From NCBI GenBank assembly GCA_942493235.1, contig OW818676.1:2356001-2420000 (forward strand): DNA of 64,000 nt, read 5' to 3'. Below, piece by piece: positions 17,225-26,626 of the stretch. The notes beneath the pieces were generated by a model. It saw nothing but the letters and a program-made list of their open reading frames with translations, searched no databases and was not told the origin of the DNA. How positions within the stretch are numbered: position 1 is the first letter of the stretch; each line of letters begins with the position of its first letter. Origin of the DNA: ENR-C587 sp942493235. GTDB lineage: Bacteria; Bacteroidota; Ignavibacteria; Kapaibacteriales; UBA2268. The position numbers and the translations under genes are program-made.

Positions 17225-17258
17225 AAAGCACCCTCAACAAGTATGAAGGTGCTTTTTT
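17225..17258 (+). terminator. Intrinsic terminator after the lipoprotein/G8 operon
   Basis: AAAGCACC (17225-17232) pairs with GGTGCTTT (17248-17255), followed by TTT. It lies 44 bp after the stop at 17181. Apart from the hairpin copy at 17377-17413, the remaining DNA to 17498 holds nothing I recognise. Confidence 0.8.
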
Positions 17259-17376
17259 GTTATTTATCAATTTCGATAAAGAACCTAAAAATATCAGTAA
17301 CATAATAAGATCCACCACCACCATTTTCTTCTTTTAACAATAAAAAGAGAATAAAGAATGTGCGGACTAAACAATG

Positions 17377-17413
17377 TTTATTACCGATGTTCAACAGCTA
17401 ACGCCGTTGTAAG
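17377..17413. repeat. Degenerate CAACAGC-hairpin repeat, inverted copy
   Basis: ATGTTCAACAGCTAACGCCG is the reverse complement of the repeat at 54088-54125 with few changes. The stem is CAACAGC (17392-17398), loop TAAC, GCCGTTG (17403-17409) with one mismatch. Confidence 0.5.
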
Positions 17414-17498
17414 AAAGATTTCTTTAATTGCTAACCCGCTTAAAATAGCGAAGATCCAAGAATTTTGTTCTACAACAATCAATATTTAGGATTAAAAA

Positions 17499-18725
17499 CT
17501 ATACAGTAAAATTACCGGACAATGTGATTTCAGTGATTTCCGGCGGGACACCAATTCTAAGGGGTGGTCCGGTAGTACCGAAACCGCTATTTACATATAA
17601 ATATTTATTGGCTTTAGAGTATAATCCCAAATAATATTTATAAACATATTTGGCGGGCGAAATATTGCCAATTCCTAAACCAATGCTGATTTGTCCGCCA
17701 TGAGTATGCCCTGAAAGCATTAAATCAATTGGTTGATTTGTTTCTATTATTTCTTTATCCCAAATAGATGGGTCGTGAGCAAGCAGCACAGTAGGCAGCA
17801 ATGGATCTAAACCGGTTAAAGCAATATTAACATCTCCGAATTTATTATGAAAGCTCAAGTCATCAATTCCTGCTAATTGTAATTTTGCTCCATTAACGTC
17901 AATAGTTCTGTTTTCATTAATCAAAAGTTCAAACCCCATATTTTTGATTATTGATTTTAACTGTTCGTGCTCTTCATCGCTCATATAGTGGTCGTGATTG
18001 CCAAATATTGCATAATTACCATAATTTGATTTAATCTGTTTGAATTCATCAAATACTATATTTAATTCAGAAGGGTTAAAATTTACAAAATCACCTGTAA
18101 TTACGCATATATCAGGATTAATTTGATTAATCATCTTTACGGCTTTCTTTGCCATATTTGCATTTAGCAAAGACCCACCGTGAATATCTGATATTTGACA
18201 AATTTTAAAGCCCTGACTTGGTAAAGGCTTATCAAAAGTCAGATGGATTTTTTTTAAGTCTAAAGAGTAAGTAGTATGTATAGCATTCTTGGCGACTATT
18301 ATGTAGGGTGCTCCGGCAATAATCCAGCCACTACTCTGAAGCAATTTCCGACGGCTAATACTTGTCGGTGTAAGAGTATTCGGCTCAGTACCTTGATTAA
18401 TAATCTTAGTTTTATATTTATTTTTAACAAAAAGAATTATATCTTTGATAATTATTACGGGGACTATAAATAGCTTTGGCAGATACCAAACAGTGGAGAT
18501 AAGAAGAGAATACCATTGAAAAGTATTAAAAATACCGAAAATTGTCCGATAGATAAGATTGTAGGAAAGTAATATCATACAGATAGAACCGATGATATAA
18601 GCAGATATATAAAACCATTTATTATAATTTCGGCTTTTGATAAATTTCTTCCAACTTCTCAAAAAATAGTAATCAAATAGTCCGAAAATCAATGCCATTA
18701 CAATCATATAAGGCAGGAACTTCAT
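17499..18725 (-). CDS. Membrane-anchored metallophosphoesterase (YkuE/YaeI-like)
   Basis: 408 residues. The N-terminal third has about three to four membrane spans, then a second twin-arginine-like stretch (ISRRKLLQSSGWIIAG) and the calcineurin-like phosphoesterase domain. All metal motifs are present: ISDIHGG (D-x-H), TGDFVN (GD), GNHDHY (GNHD), LLAHDP (H) and SGHTHGGQ (GHxH). Members such as YkuE and YaeI are envelope-associated; YaeI hydrolyses UDP-diacylglucosamine, but the exact substrate here cannot be told. The catalytic part would face outward after the last span. Monocistronic; its 5' flank (18726-18971) is shared with the divergent RNase E/G gene and shows no clear promoter motif. 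Confidence 0.85.
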   Translation of the reverse strand: MKFLPYMIVMALIFGLFDYYFLRSWKKFIKSRNYNKWFYISAYIIGSICMILLSYNLIYRTIFGIFNTFQWYSLLISTVWYLPKLFIVPVIIIKDIILFVKNKYKTKIINQGTEPNTLTPTSISRRKLLQSSGWIIAGAPYIIVAKNAIHTTYSLDLKKIHLTFDKPLPSQGFKICQISDIHGGSLLNANMAKKAVKMINQINPDICVITGDFVNFNPSELNIVFDEFKQIKSNYGNYAIFGNHDHYMSDEEHEQLKSIIKNMGFELLINENRTIDVNGAKLQLAGIDDLSFHNKFGDVNIALTGLDPLLPTVLLAHDPSIWDKEIIETNQPIDLMLSGHTHGGQISIGLGIGNISPAKYVYKYYLGLYSKANKYLYVNSGFGTTGPPLRIGVPPEITEITLSGNFTV

Positions 18726-18971
18726 AATATATTCCTTAAATAATTACAAAATGCGTAAATTTATCTCAATATACCTCTTCAAAATTTATTAACCCACTTA
18801 TATTACTATTACGAAAATGTATTAGAAAAGTTGCTTAATAAACGGATTTAATACATATTTATTCTTTTAGTTGAAAAACATGATAATAAAACTAATTTAT
18901 TACGTCTATAATTCGTTAGATTTTATTATTTTAGAAGTTTTTAGGATTGCTATGCACTGGAATAGATTTTT

Positions 18972-20636
18972 ATGAGAAAAGAAATAATTATAAATTCGGC
19001 AATGAACGAGGTAAGAATCGCAATTACCGAAGATGCTAAATTAGCCGAGCTATTTATAGAATCAGCAGAAAACGAGCGGTCAGTCGGTAATATTTATTTG
19101 GGTAGAGTTAATAAAGTAATTCAAGGTATTAATGCTGCATTTATTGATATAGGTCTTAATCAAGATGCGTTTTTACATTTTTCTGATGTTGACGAGACTT
19201 TAGAAAATTTATATATTGACGACGATGATGACTCTGATAATGATATCGAAACTGATAGCCCGGACGACTTGAGTGAATTTAAAAATTTAAAGCCGGCAAA
19301 TAAAATTTCCGCAGATATTGCTTTGCGTAAAGCTAAAGTAGTACCTAAAGCAAATGGAGAAACTCATCATGCTACATTTAAAACAAAAAAGATGGGTAAT
19401 GTCCAGATAAGTTTAGAGCCTAATCAAAACGTAATTGTTCAAATAGTTCGTGAAGCTTATGGCACAAAAGGCGTAAGGGTAACTACCAAAATCGGAATTC
19501 CCGGCAGATACGTAGTACTTCTCCCTTTTGATAATGTAATTGGCATTTCAAAGAAAATAAATTCTTTGCCTGAACGCAAAAGATTGAGATATTTAGCTAA
19601 AAATAATTTGCCCAAAGGCGTAGGCTGTATTATCCGTACTGCTTCATCGGGAAAATCAGAAGATGAATTACTGAAAGATTATAAAGATTTACTCGAGAAA
19701 TGGCAAGAAATCGAGCGTAAAGTAAAAAAGGCAACTCGCCCGGGATTAGTTCATCAAGATATGGAATTGGCTACCAGTGTAGTGCGCGACTTATTTACTA
19801 ATGACGTTCAAAGAGTAGCTATAGATACTAAAAAATTATATAAAGAAATTACAAGCTATCTTCGCTGGGCTGCTCCGAGATTAGTTGACAAAGTCGAGTT
19901 TTATAACGGTTCCGGCTCAATTTTTGAATACTTCGGAGTAGAAAAAGAATTAGACCAAACGTATCAGCGTAAGGTATTTCTTGCCGGCGGTGGCTCGATA
20001 GTAATTGACCAAACAGAAGCTATGTTTATAATTGATATAAATTCCGGTAGAGCTATTCAGGAGCAGCAACAAGAACAGAATGCCTTCAATACTAATATGG
20101 AAGCATTAAAAGAAATAGCTCGCCAAATCAGATTACGCGATATGTCCGGTATGGTACTGATAGATTTTATAGATATGGCTAACGAGAATCATCGTCGGAA
20201 AATATATACCGAAATGAGAAAAGAATTAAGTAGAGACCGAGCAAAGACAGTGGTTTATCCCCTGACTCAGCTCTCAATTATGCAGATTACAAGGCAGAGA
20301 ATTAATCAATATATTACCGAGAAAATTACCGAAATATGCCCTACCTGCGAAGGTCGCGGTAGAGTAGCCTCTAAAGCAGTTTTAGTTAATGCTATAGAGC
20401 GATGGCTGAAAAATTTCAGAGCTGCTTCTCGTGAATTCAGAGTAATTCTGATGATTCATCCTGCTATTGCTAATTATCTGACAGAGGGCACTCTTACTCG
20501 ATTATCCAGATTGATGATTAAATATTTCGTAAAAATTAAAATTCAACAGAATGATCATCTTAGCATTGACCAGTTTAAGTTCATCTCTGTAAAAACTCAA
20601 AAGGATATTACTCAAGAATTTTCGTATAAAACATAA
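18972..20636 (+). CDS. rng: Ribonuclease E/G family endoribonuclease
   Basis: Cuts single-stranded 5'-monophosphate RNA in rRNA processing and mRNA decay. The 554 residues comprise an S1 domain (about 38-170), RNase H/5'-sensor regions, the catalytic DNase I-like domain with metal-ligand aspartates in FIIDINSGR and LIDFIDM, and the zinc-link CPTCEGRGRV, then the small domain. The length matches RNase G, without the long scaffold tail of RNase E. An acidic insertion (residues 83-103, rich in Asp) splits the S1 domain. Its stop is directly followed by the dxr ATG with no gap, so translation is probably coupled. Confidence 0.93.
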   Translation: MRKEIIINSAMNEVRIAITEDAKLAELFIESAENERSVGNIYLGRVNKVIQGINAAFIDIGLNQDAFLHFSDVDETLENLYIDDDDDSDNDIETDSPDDLSEFKNLKPANKISADIALRKAKVVPKANGETHHATFKTKKMGNVQISLEPNQNVIVQIVREAYGTKGVRVTTKIGIPGRYVVLLPFDNVIGISKKINSLPERKRLRYLAKNNLPKGVGCIIRTASSGKSEDELLKDYKDLLEKWQEIERKVKKATRPGLVHQDMELATSVVRDLFTNDVQRVAIDTKKLYKEITSYLRWAAPRLVDKVEFYNGSGSIFEYFGVEKELDQTYQRKVFLAGGGSIVIDQTEAMFIIDINSGRAIQEQQQEQNAFNTNMEALKEIARQIRLRDMSGMVLIDFIDMANENHRRKIYTEMRKELSRDRAKTVVYPLTQLSIMQITRQRINQYITEKITEICPTCEGRGRVASKAVLVNAIERWLKNFRAASREFRVILMIHPAIANYLTEGTLTRLSRLMIKYFVKIKIQQNDHLSIDQFKFISVKTQKDITQEFSYKT

Positions 20637-21800
20637 ATGAAATTAAAATATAAAAATATAAGTATATTAGGCTCTACAGGTTCTATTGGAACACAATCAC
20701 TTGAAGTATTAGATGAAATTTCCGATGATTTCAGAATTAATTATCTGACTACTAATTCGAGAATTGAATTACTACAAGAACAAATAAATAAGTATAGTCC
20801 ATTAGGTGTTGTAATTTGCGATGAATCGGCTTATAATACTTTTAAGAAAAATACTAATTTTAAAGGTGAAATATTATTCGGTAGGGAAGGGCTTAATCAA
20901 GTTTCGAAATTTGAAAGCAATGATATTGTTATTTCGGCATTAGTCGGATTTTCAGGCGTTGAGCCTGCATATCACTGCATAAAAGCTGGTACGGACTTAG
21001 CTTTAGCCAATAAAGAGTCTTTAGTTTCTGCCGGTTCTGTCCTTACTAAATTAGCTATAGAAACTGGTGCCAAAATAATTGCTGTGGACAGTGAGCATAG
21101 TGCCATTTTTCAATGCTTAGCCGGTGAAGAAGACAATGAAATCGAAAAAATAATTCTTACTGCTTCCGGTGGACCTTTTCTTGATTTTAGTATAGAAGAT
21201 ATGGCAAATATTAGCGTAGAGCAGGCATTAACCCACCCCAAATGGATTATGGGCAATAAAATTACTATAGACTCTGCTACTATGATGAATAAAGGATTTG
21301 AGGTAATCGAAGCTTATTGGCTGTTTAAAGTACCGGTTAATAAAATCGAGGTAGTGATTCACCCCCAGAGTATAGTGCATTCTTTAGTGCAGTTTACTGA
21401 CGGTTCGGTCAAAGCTCAGCTCGGAATTCCTGATATGAAAATACCTATTTCCTATGCACTTACTTACCCCAAAAGAGAGAAATTGTCGATTAATAGATTG
21501 AATTTATCAGAAGTATCAGCACTTACTTTTTTTCAACCGGACATAAATAAATTTTCATGTTTACAATTGGCATTTAATTGTTTAATAAAGGGCGGTACAA
21601 GCTGCACTACTCTGAATGCGGCAAACGAAATCGCAGTATATAAATTTTTAGAAGGCAAATTAGCATTTGCTGATATTCCTAACCTGATAGAAGCTACTTT
21701 AGAGAAAACCGAAAATATCAATGAGCCGTCACTTGGCGATATTATCCAAGTTGATAATATAGCAAGACAAGTAGCATTAAGCGTTTTAAAAAGAATTTAA
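20637..21800 (+). CDS. dxr: 1-deoxy-D-xylulose 5-phosphate reductoisomerase
   Basis: Second step of the MEP isoprenoid pathway: converts DXP to MEP with NADPH. The 387-residue length is typical. Seen: NADPH-binding ILGSTGSIGTQSLEV at the N-terminus, ALANKESLVSAG, the metal/substrate motif DSEHSAIFQCL, TASGGPFLD, HPKWIMGNKITIDSATMMNKGFEVIEAYWLF and HPQSIVHSLVQF. Start ATG follows the RNase gene stop immediately; rseP begins 16 bp after its end. The dxr-rseP order is common in bacteria. Confidence 0.97.
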   Translation: MKLKYKNISILGSTGSIGTQSLEVLDEISDDFRINYLTTNSRIELLQEQINKYSPLGVVICDESAYNTFKKNTNFKGEILFGREGLNQVSKFESNDIVISALVGFSGVEPAYHCIKAGTDLALANKESLVSAGSVLTKLAIETGAKIIAVDSEHSAIFQCLAGEEDNEIEKIILTASGGPFLDFSIEDMANISVEQALTHPKWIMGNKITIDSATMMNKGFEVIEAYWLFKVPVNKIEVVIHPQSIVHSLVQFTDGSVKAQLGIPDMKIPISYALTYPKREKLSINRLNLSEVSALTFFQPDINKFSCLQLAFNCLIKGGTSCTTLNAANEIAVYKFLEGKLAFADIPNLIEATLEKTENINEPSLGDIIQVDNIARQVALSVLKRI

Positions 21801-21816
21801 TAATAACGGAGAATAT

Positions 21817-23196
21817 ATGGAATTTATCACAACATTGTTTTATTTTATAGTCGTAGTCGGAATATTGGTTTTTATTCACGAGTTCGGACATTTTTTAGCA
21901 GCAAGAATTTCCAAAATGCGAGTTGATGTTTTTGCCGTTGGTATGGGGTTTAGATTATTCGGTTGGAATAAAAAGACCGGTTTTACATTTGGTAAACTCC
22001 CAAAAGATTTTGATGGTGAAGGGCATACCGATTATAGACTTTCTGCATTTCCTATCGGAGGCTATGTGAAAATTGCCGGTATGATAGATGAATCTATGGA
22101 TGCCGAATTTATTCAGAAAGCACCCGAACCATGGGAATTCCGTTCAAAAAACGCATTTTTAAAAGCATTTACTATTAGTGCCGGTGTAATTATGAATGCC
22201 CTATTGGCAATAATAATATTTTCAATGATATTTTTTGTTCAAGGTTCGTTTCATAATGCTACTACCGAAGTTGGATTTGTTCAGAAAACTTCATTATCTG
22301 AAGAAGTCGGTTTGCAAGTCGGAGATAGAATTGTGTCTATTAACGACCACAAAGTATATACATGGCAGGAAATGATTGAGCAGCTTGCTCTTAAAAATTT
22401 TGGTGGGTCAAGAAAAATCGAAGTTAATAGAGGCGATAAAGAAATTGTCCTTTTCATCGATGGAGACCAAATAATCAAAGCCATATCCGGGCAAAAATCT
22501 TTAGGACTTGCTCCATTTAATGCTTTCGTATTTTTAAATAGTGTCGAAACTTTAAAACCTGCCGGAAAAGCCGGGCTTAGAGAAGGCGATACTATTATTT
22601 CGGTCAATAATGAAGTAATTAAAACTATCAGCCAATTCGTTTCTGTAGTCAGCACAAGTAAAGAAAAACCTATAACAATAGCATATAAAAGAAATCTTGA
22701 TACTACCAGTGTAATAGTTACTCCTGATGCCCAAGGCTTAATCGGTGTTGGAATCGGTGAGAACTTCTATGGTCCTATTCTACATCGTACTTATGATGTA
22801 TTTGAATCTTTAGGATTAGGTTGGAACGAAACAGTAAGCTCTATCGATGTATTTTTTAGTACTTTCGGTCAAATTTTCAAAGGTAATATTTCTGTTAAAC
22901 AGTCGCTTGGCGGTCCGATTTTAATCGCTAAGAGTGCTTCTCAAAGAGCAGAAATGGGATTAATTAGTTTTCTGCACTTTGTAGCTTTACTTTCAATTAC
23001 TTTAGCTGTAGTCAATATATTGCCTATACCGGCTTTAGACGGCGGGCATTTAATATTTATTATTATAGAAGCGATTATCAGGCGCGAGGTGCCAATTAAA
23101 GCAAAAATGATTTTTCAGCAAATCGGTTTAGCTATCATCATTTTGCTTATGATATTTATGTTCTATAATGATATAGCTAGAATATTTGGTTTGTAA
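21817..23196 (+). CDS. rseP: RIP metalloprotease RseP (site-2 protease)
   Basis: Intramembrane zinc protease that clips anti-sigma factors and signal-peptide remnants. The first membrane span carries HEFGH (HExxH), followed by two PDZ domains (around GLQVGDRIVSIND and GLREGDTIISVNN), and the third metal ligand is in the LDGGH motif near the C-terminus (NILPIPALDGGHLIF). Four membrane spans are visible. The 459 residues and AACGGAG ribosome-binding site support the start. Last gene of the rng-dxr-rseP group; a palindrome 30 bp downstream may end transcription. Confidence 0.95.
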   Translation: MEFITTLFYFIVVVGILVFIHEFGHFLAARISKMRVDVFAVGMGFRLFGWNKKTGFTFGKLPKDFDGEGHTDYRLSAFPIGGYVKIAGMIDESMDAEFIQKAPEPWEFRSKNAFLKAFTISAGVIMNALLAIIIFSMIFFVQGSFHNATTEVGFVQKTSLSEEVGLQVGDRIVSINDHKVYTWQEMIEQLALKNFGGSRKIEVNRGDKEIVLFIDGDQIIKAISGQKSLGLAPFNAFVFLNSVETLKPAGKAGLREGDTIISVNNEVIKTISQFVSVVSTSKEKPITIAYKRNLDTTSVIVTPDAQGLIGVGIGENFYGPILHRTYDVFESLGLGWNETVSSIDVFFSTFGQIFKGNISVKQSLGGPILIAKSASQRAEMGLISFLHFVALLSITLAVVNILPIPALDGGHLIFIIIEAIIRREVPIKAKMIFQQIGLAIIILLMIFMFYNDIARIFGL

Positions 23197-23225
23197 ATTA
23201 TATCTTTAGCAAATCTCTTTTTATT

Positions 23226-23250
23226 CAAACCCACGTTCAGCGTGGGTTTG
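23226..23250. repeat. REP-like palindrome after rseP
   Basis: CAAACCCACG-TTCAG-CGTGGGTTTG, a perfect 10-bp stem, is a variant of the CCCCACGC family with covarying outer bases. It lies 30 bp downstream of rseP and could act in 3'-end formation, though no T-run follows. Confidence 0.7.
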
Positions 23251-23418
23251 CTATATAAAATCCGTAATTCAATAATATAATAATATAATATCAAAATTTT
23301 TAATTCTTTTCCTCGCTGCTAAAGATCCCGTAAATACCATGAATATATAATAAGTCTTTTACAAAAAATCCAAAATACATATTATTAAAATACTATTGCT
23401 AATCAACCCCACGCTTTA

Positions 23419-23672
23419 GAGCCTGTGTAAAAACCTTTGATTGCTACCGTTTTTTCAACAAAAACAAAGTACTCAAAGTCTCTGATGAGGTTGTCTAAAA
23501 AGTAAAAGCATTTCAAAATCGTCATTCTGAGTATAACAAAGAATCCAGAGTTATCAACAAGTTAGCATTATCTGGATTCTTCACTTCGTTCAGAATGACA
23601 ATTTTTTAGTCAGCCACTTGAATGGTGCTGGGAATAATATTTGCCGTCTTGTGGCAGTTTTTACACAGCCTC
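23419..23672. mobile_element. 254-bp MITE-like element, copy 1
   Basis: Left end GAGCCTGTGTAAAAAC (one change) and right end GTTTTTACACAGCCTC form terminal inverted repeats. The body includes an inner pair of arms (GAGGTTGTCTAAAAAGT ... TTTTTAGTCAGCC) around a CGTCATTCTGAG...TCAGAATGAC palindrome. It is nearly identical to copies 2 and 3. Left flank CCCCACGCTTTA is half a REP-like palindrome; right flank TTAACCGTAGGG matches copy 2 instead, so this copy is probably a recombinant. No ORF. Confidence 0.85.
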
Positions 23673-23826
23673 TTAACCGTAGGGTTATATAAATAGGAAT
23701 TGAAAACTATATAGTTTTGCAACAGACTTATATTATTAAAATACTTTTGCTAATCAACCCCACGCTTAAGTGATTGTGTAAATACTCGAATTAATCCATT
23801 TTAAGGTAATGCAACCTGACGGTTAA

Positions 23827-24080
23827 GAGGCTGTGTAAAAACCTTTGATTGCTACCGTTTTTTCAACAAATACAAAGTACTCAAAGTCTCTGATGAGGTT
23901 GTCTAAAAAGTAAAAGCATTTCAAAATCGTCATTCTGAGTGTAACGAAGAATCCAGAGTTATCAACAAGTTAGCATTATCTGGATTCTTCACTTCGTTCA
24001 GAATGACAATTTTTTAGTCAGCCACTTGAATGGTGCTGGGAATAATATTTGCCGTCTTGTGGCAGTTTTTACACAGCCTC
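23827..24080. mobile_element. 254-bp MITE-like element, copy 2
   Basis: Perfect 16-bp terminal inverted repeats, GAGGCTGTGTAAAAAC at 23827 and its complement ending at 24080. TTAA is duplicated at both borders (23823-23826 and 24081-24084), and the flanks ACGGTTAA and TTAACCGT rejoin into a palindrome if the element is removed. Copy 1 lies 154 bp upstream, with a decayed TIR-like GTGATTGTGTAAATAC at about 23769 between them. The rest of 23197-24290 contains no gene I can support. Confidence 0.88.
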
Positions 24081-24183
24081 TTAACCGTAGGGTTGATAAC
24101 TCTCCAATATTCCCGTTCACAGTCTTCGGATATAGAAAGAAATATTCATTGCCATTCAAATCAGCGACAATCCCAAAATATCA

Positions 24184-24215
24184 ATTGTATATTGCTAAAA
24201 ATATATTTATATTTG
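24184..24215 (+). promoter_or_regulatory. Bacteroidota-type promoter of the GLUG-repeat gene
   Basis: ATTG at 24184-24187 and TATATTTG at 24208-24215, 20 bp apart, resemble the -33 and -7 elements. The -7 box lies 76 bp upstream of ATG 24291. Confidence 0.45.
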
Positions 24216-24290
24216 TAATAAGTTTATTTGAGTAAAAAATCAAATTAGGTAAACAAACTATTTTACTAATTATATTAAAAGAAAACCTTT

Positions 24291-26486
24291 ATGAAATCTT
24301 TATTCTGCATACTTTTTTTTCTGGTACTATCTTTTCAAAATAATTTTGCTCAAACAGCTACAGTTCCTACCGGCAATGGAACTTCCGACAATCCATATCT
24401 AATTGCATCACTTGAAAATTTATATTGGATTTCTTTTAAGACTAACAATGAATGGAATAATTTAGAAGGTATGTATTTTGAGCAAACTGCCAACATTGAT
24501 GCTTCCTCTACTTTAACCTGGTTTAATGGAAATGGATGGTTGCCAATCGGAAATCACATCATTTATTTTGAAGGTAATTATGATGGGCAAGGCTACACTA
24601 TTTCCAATTTACATATTAATCGCCCAGCAAGCCCACGTATTGGACTTTTCGGATTAACACTAAATGCAACTTTACAAAATATATGTTTAGATGGGGCTGA
24701 CTTAGTCGGTGAAAATGGGGTAGGTGCATTAGTCGGTAGCGGTTATAGTACTTCAATTACTAATTGCTATGCAACAGGTACTGTATCAGGCGTATATGAT
24801 ATAGGATGTCTGGTCGGATATTCATCTGAGTGTACTATTAGCAATTGTTATGCAATTGGCACAGTTTCGGGTGATTATCGCATAGGAGGCTTAATTGCAA
24901 CACTGGCTTATTCACCAATTACTAATTGTTATGCCATTTGTAATGTATCTGGATCAAATGGCCTCGGTGGAATAGCTGCCCTTATTTCAGGATCAACAAT
25001 GAATAGTTGCTTTTCAAGTGGCGAGATTTCCGGAGGTACTGTTGTTGGTGGCTTAGCCGGAGTAAGTTTTAGTAATGCTCTAATTACTAATTGCTATTCA
25101 ACATGTAGTGTTAGCGGAACAATTGATATTGGCGGATTACTTGGTTATGCTGACTATACCGTTATTAGATATTGCTTTGCTACAGGTTTAGTTGTTGGAA
25201 CTAATAATTATGGTGGTTTGGTCGGGGCAGATAATTCGTCATTTGTACAAAATTGTTTCTATGATTCCGAGACAACCTTAGCAACTAATAATGGTATGGG
25301 AACTCCGAAAACAACACTTGAAATGCAAACTCAATCTACTTTTACCGATGCAGGTTGGGATTTTATTACTGAAATAACTAACGGAATCAATGATTATTGG
25401 GAAACTAATCTGGTTTATAATAACATGTATCCGTTTCTATCTTGGCAGACTCCTCCTGAAATAAACATAAAAGGGAATAATCTGAATATTGCAAGTGGCG
25501 ATAATACTACTTCGTCAGATGACTATACACTAATTGGCGGAGTTCTATATAACTCAGGTTTAACAACTACAAAGTCATTTACTATCGAAAATAATGGTGA
25601 GTTGCCACTTTCTTTAACTGCACTTAGCCCATATATAAGTATTAGTGGCGATGATGCGGCTGATTTTAGTATTGTTCAAATTCCGGCATCGACAATTTCC
25701 GTAAAGGGAAGCACTACATTTCAAATCGGATTTACTCCGAGTACTCTCGGAACAAAAAATGCAACATTAAGCATAAATAGTAATGACCCTGACGAGGGTA
25801 CTTATACTTATGCCATTCAAGGAATTTGTGATGAATATCCGACTACTCAAGCCAGAAATATTACTTTTTCTAATATTACTCGTACAAGTATGACAGTTCG
25901 TTGGGCTCGCGGTAGTGGAGATGCTGGCTGTGTATTGCTCGCTCGCCAGCAGTATAGAATTCCAAATTCACCATTGACTGACGGAACAATATATGATGTT
26001 AATAATTCATTTACTTTAGCTGCTAATGTTGAAAGCACTAAAGTTCTATATGACGGTATAGAAAATAGTGCAGTTATTTCGGATTTAACTCGTTACCAAT
26101 TAGTATATTTTAAAGTATGTGAATATAATAATTCAATCTTTCCCTTTTATTTACAGACCGATGCGAGTAATAATCCGCGTTCTCGCTGGACATTACGACG
26201 CGACGATTTGCTTGAAGAGGATTTGACAATTGATGTAGATTACCCCTATCCGAATCCAGTTTCTTATTCAATCACTACTAAGCTCGACATATTTGAAGAA
26301 GGAAATGTACAAGCTTTATTATTTGATAATTCAGGCAGACAAATTGCCGAATTATATAATAACTCATTATCATTCGGTATTCATGAACTTGTATTTGATT
26401 TATCCAAAATTGAAGCCGGTAATTATCAATTGATTATTACTAAGGGTAGCGAAGCGTTGGCTTATCCGATTAGTGTAGTTAGATAA
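24291..26486 (+). CDS. T9SS-secreted GLUG-repeat adhesin-like protein
   Basis: 731 residues. Signal peptide MKSLFCILFFLVLSFQNNFA, then GTSDNPYLIASLENLYWIS (start of a right-handed beta-helix), GLUG-type repeats between about 120 and 320 (units like ITNCYATGTVSG...IGGLVG, at least six), a choice-of-anchor D segment (ENNGELPLSLTAL ... GTKNATLSINSNDPDEGTYTY, about 420-510), a fibronectin-like stretch, and a C-terminal T9SS sorting domain (YPYPNPVSYSITTKLDI ... GNYQLIITKGSEA). Expected at the cell surface; GLUG repeats occur in bacterial adhesins and surface glycan-binding proteins. Monocistronic, with mobile elements on both sides. Confidence 0.85.
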   Translation: MKSLFCILFFLVLSFQNNFAQTATVPTGNGTSDNPYLIASLENLYWISFKTNNEWNNLEGMYFEQTANIDASSTLTWFNGNGWLPIGNHIIYFEGNYDGQGYTISNLHINRPASPRIGLFGLTLNATLQNICLDGADLVGENGVGALVGSGYSTSITNCYATGTVSGVYDIGCLVGYSSECTISNCYAIGTVSGDYRIGGLIATLAYSPITNCYAICNVSGSNGLGGIAALISGSTMNSCFSSGEISGGTVVGGLAGVSFSNALITNCYSTCSVSGTIDIGGLLGYADYTVIRYCFATGLVVGTNNYGGLVGADNSSFVQNCFYDSETTLATNNGMGTPKTTLEMQTQSTFTDAGWDFITEITNGINDYWETNLVYNNMYPFLSWQTPPEINIKGNNLNIASGDNTTSSDDYTLIGGVLYNSGLTTTKSFTIENNGELPLSLTALSPYISISGDDAADFSIVQIPASTISVKGSTTFQIGFTPSTLGTKNATLSINSNDPDEGTYTYAIQGICDEYPTTQARNITFSNITRTSMTVRWARGSGDAGCVLLARQQYRIPNSPLTDGTIYDVNNSFTLAANVESTKVLYDGIENSAVISDLTRYQLVYFKVCEYNNSIFPFYLQTDASNNPRSRWTLRRDDLLEEDLTIDVDYPYPNPVSYSITTKLDIFEEGNVQALLFDNSGRQIAELYNNSLSFGIHELVFDLSKIEAGNYQLIITKGSEALAYPISVVR

Positions 26487-26512
26487 TATATTAACATTAA
26501 CCCTTGGCTTTA

Positions 26513-26528
26513 GAGGCTTTGTAAAATA
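26513..26528. repeat. Solo left end of the GAGGCTG element
   Basis: GAGGCTTTGTAAAATA follows CCTTGGCTTTA, a decayed half-palindrome, 26 bp after the adhesin gene. The following 40 bp reads like the reverse complement of 34715-34754, so a related relic sits after the OmpA gene as well. Confidence 0.4.
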
Positions 26529-26573
26529 TTACTTATCTATTGTAAATGACGGCATATTCCCGGTTCCATTCAA

Positions 26574-26626
26574 CCCCACGCTGAAGCGTGGGGAATGGCA
26601 CTAATTACTTGAATCCCCATGCTGAA
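26574..26626. repeat. REP-like palindrome pair, second member split by MITE copy 3
   Basis: CCCCACGCTGAAGCGTGGGG (26574-26593), a 21-bp spacer identical to the reverse complement of the 7888-7908 spacer, then CCCCATGCTGAA (26615-26626). The other half, TGAAGCGTGGGG, resumes at 26881-26892 after the element. This shows the intact pair existed before insertion. From 26893 to 27083 I see no further feature. Confidence 0.88.

Noticed and set aside
24026..24235. Small frames after MITE copy 2
   Set aside because: They start inside the element, overlap each other in two frames and have no ribosome-binding site or domain.
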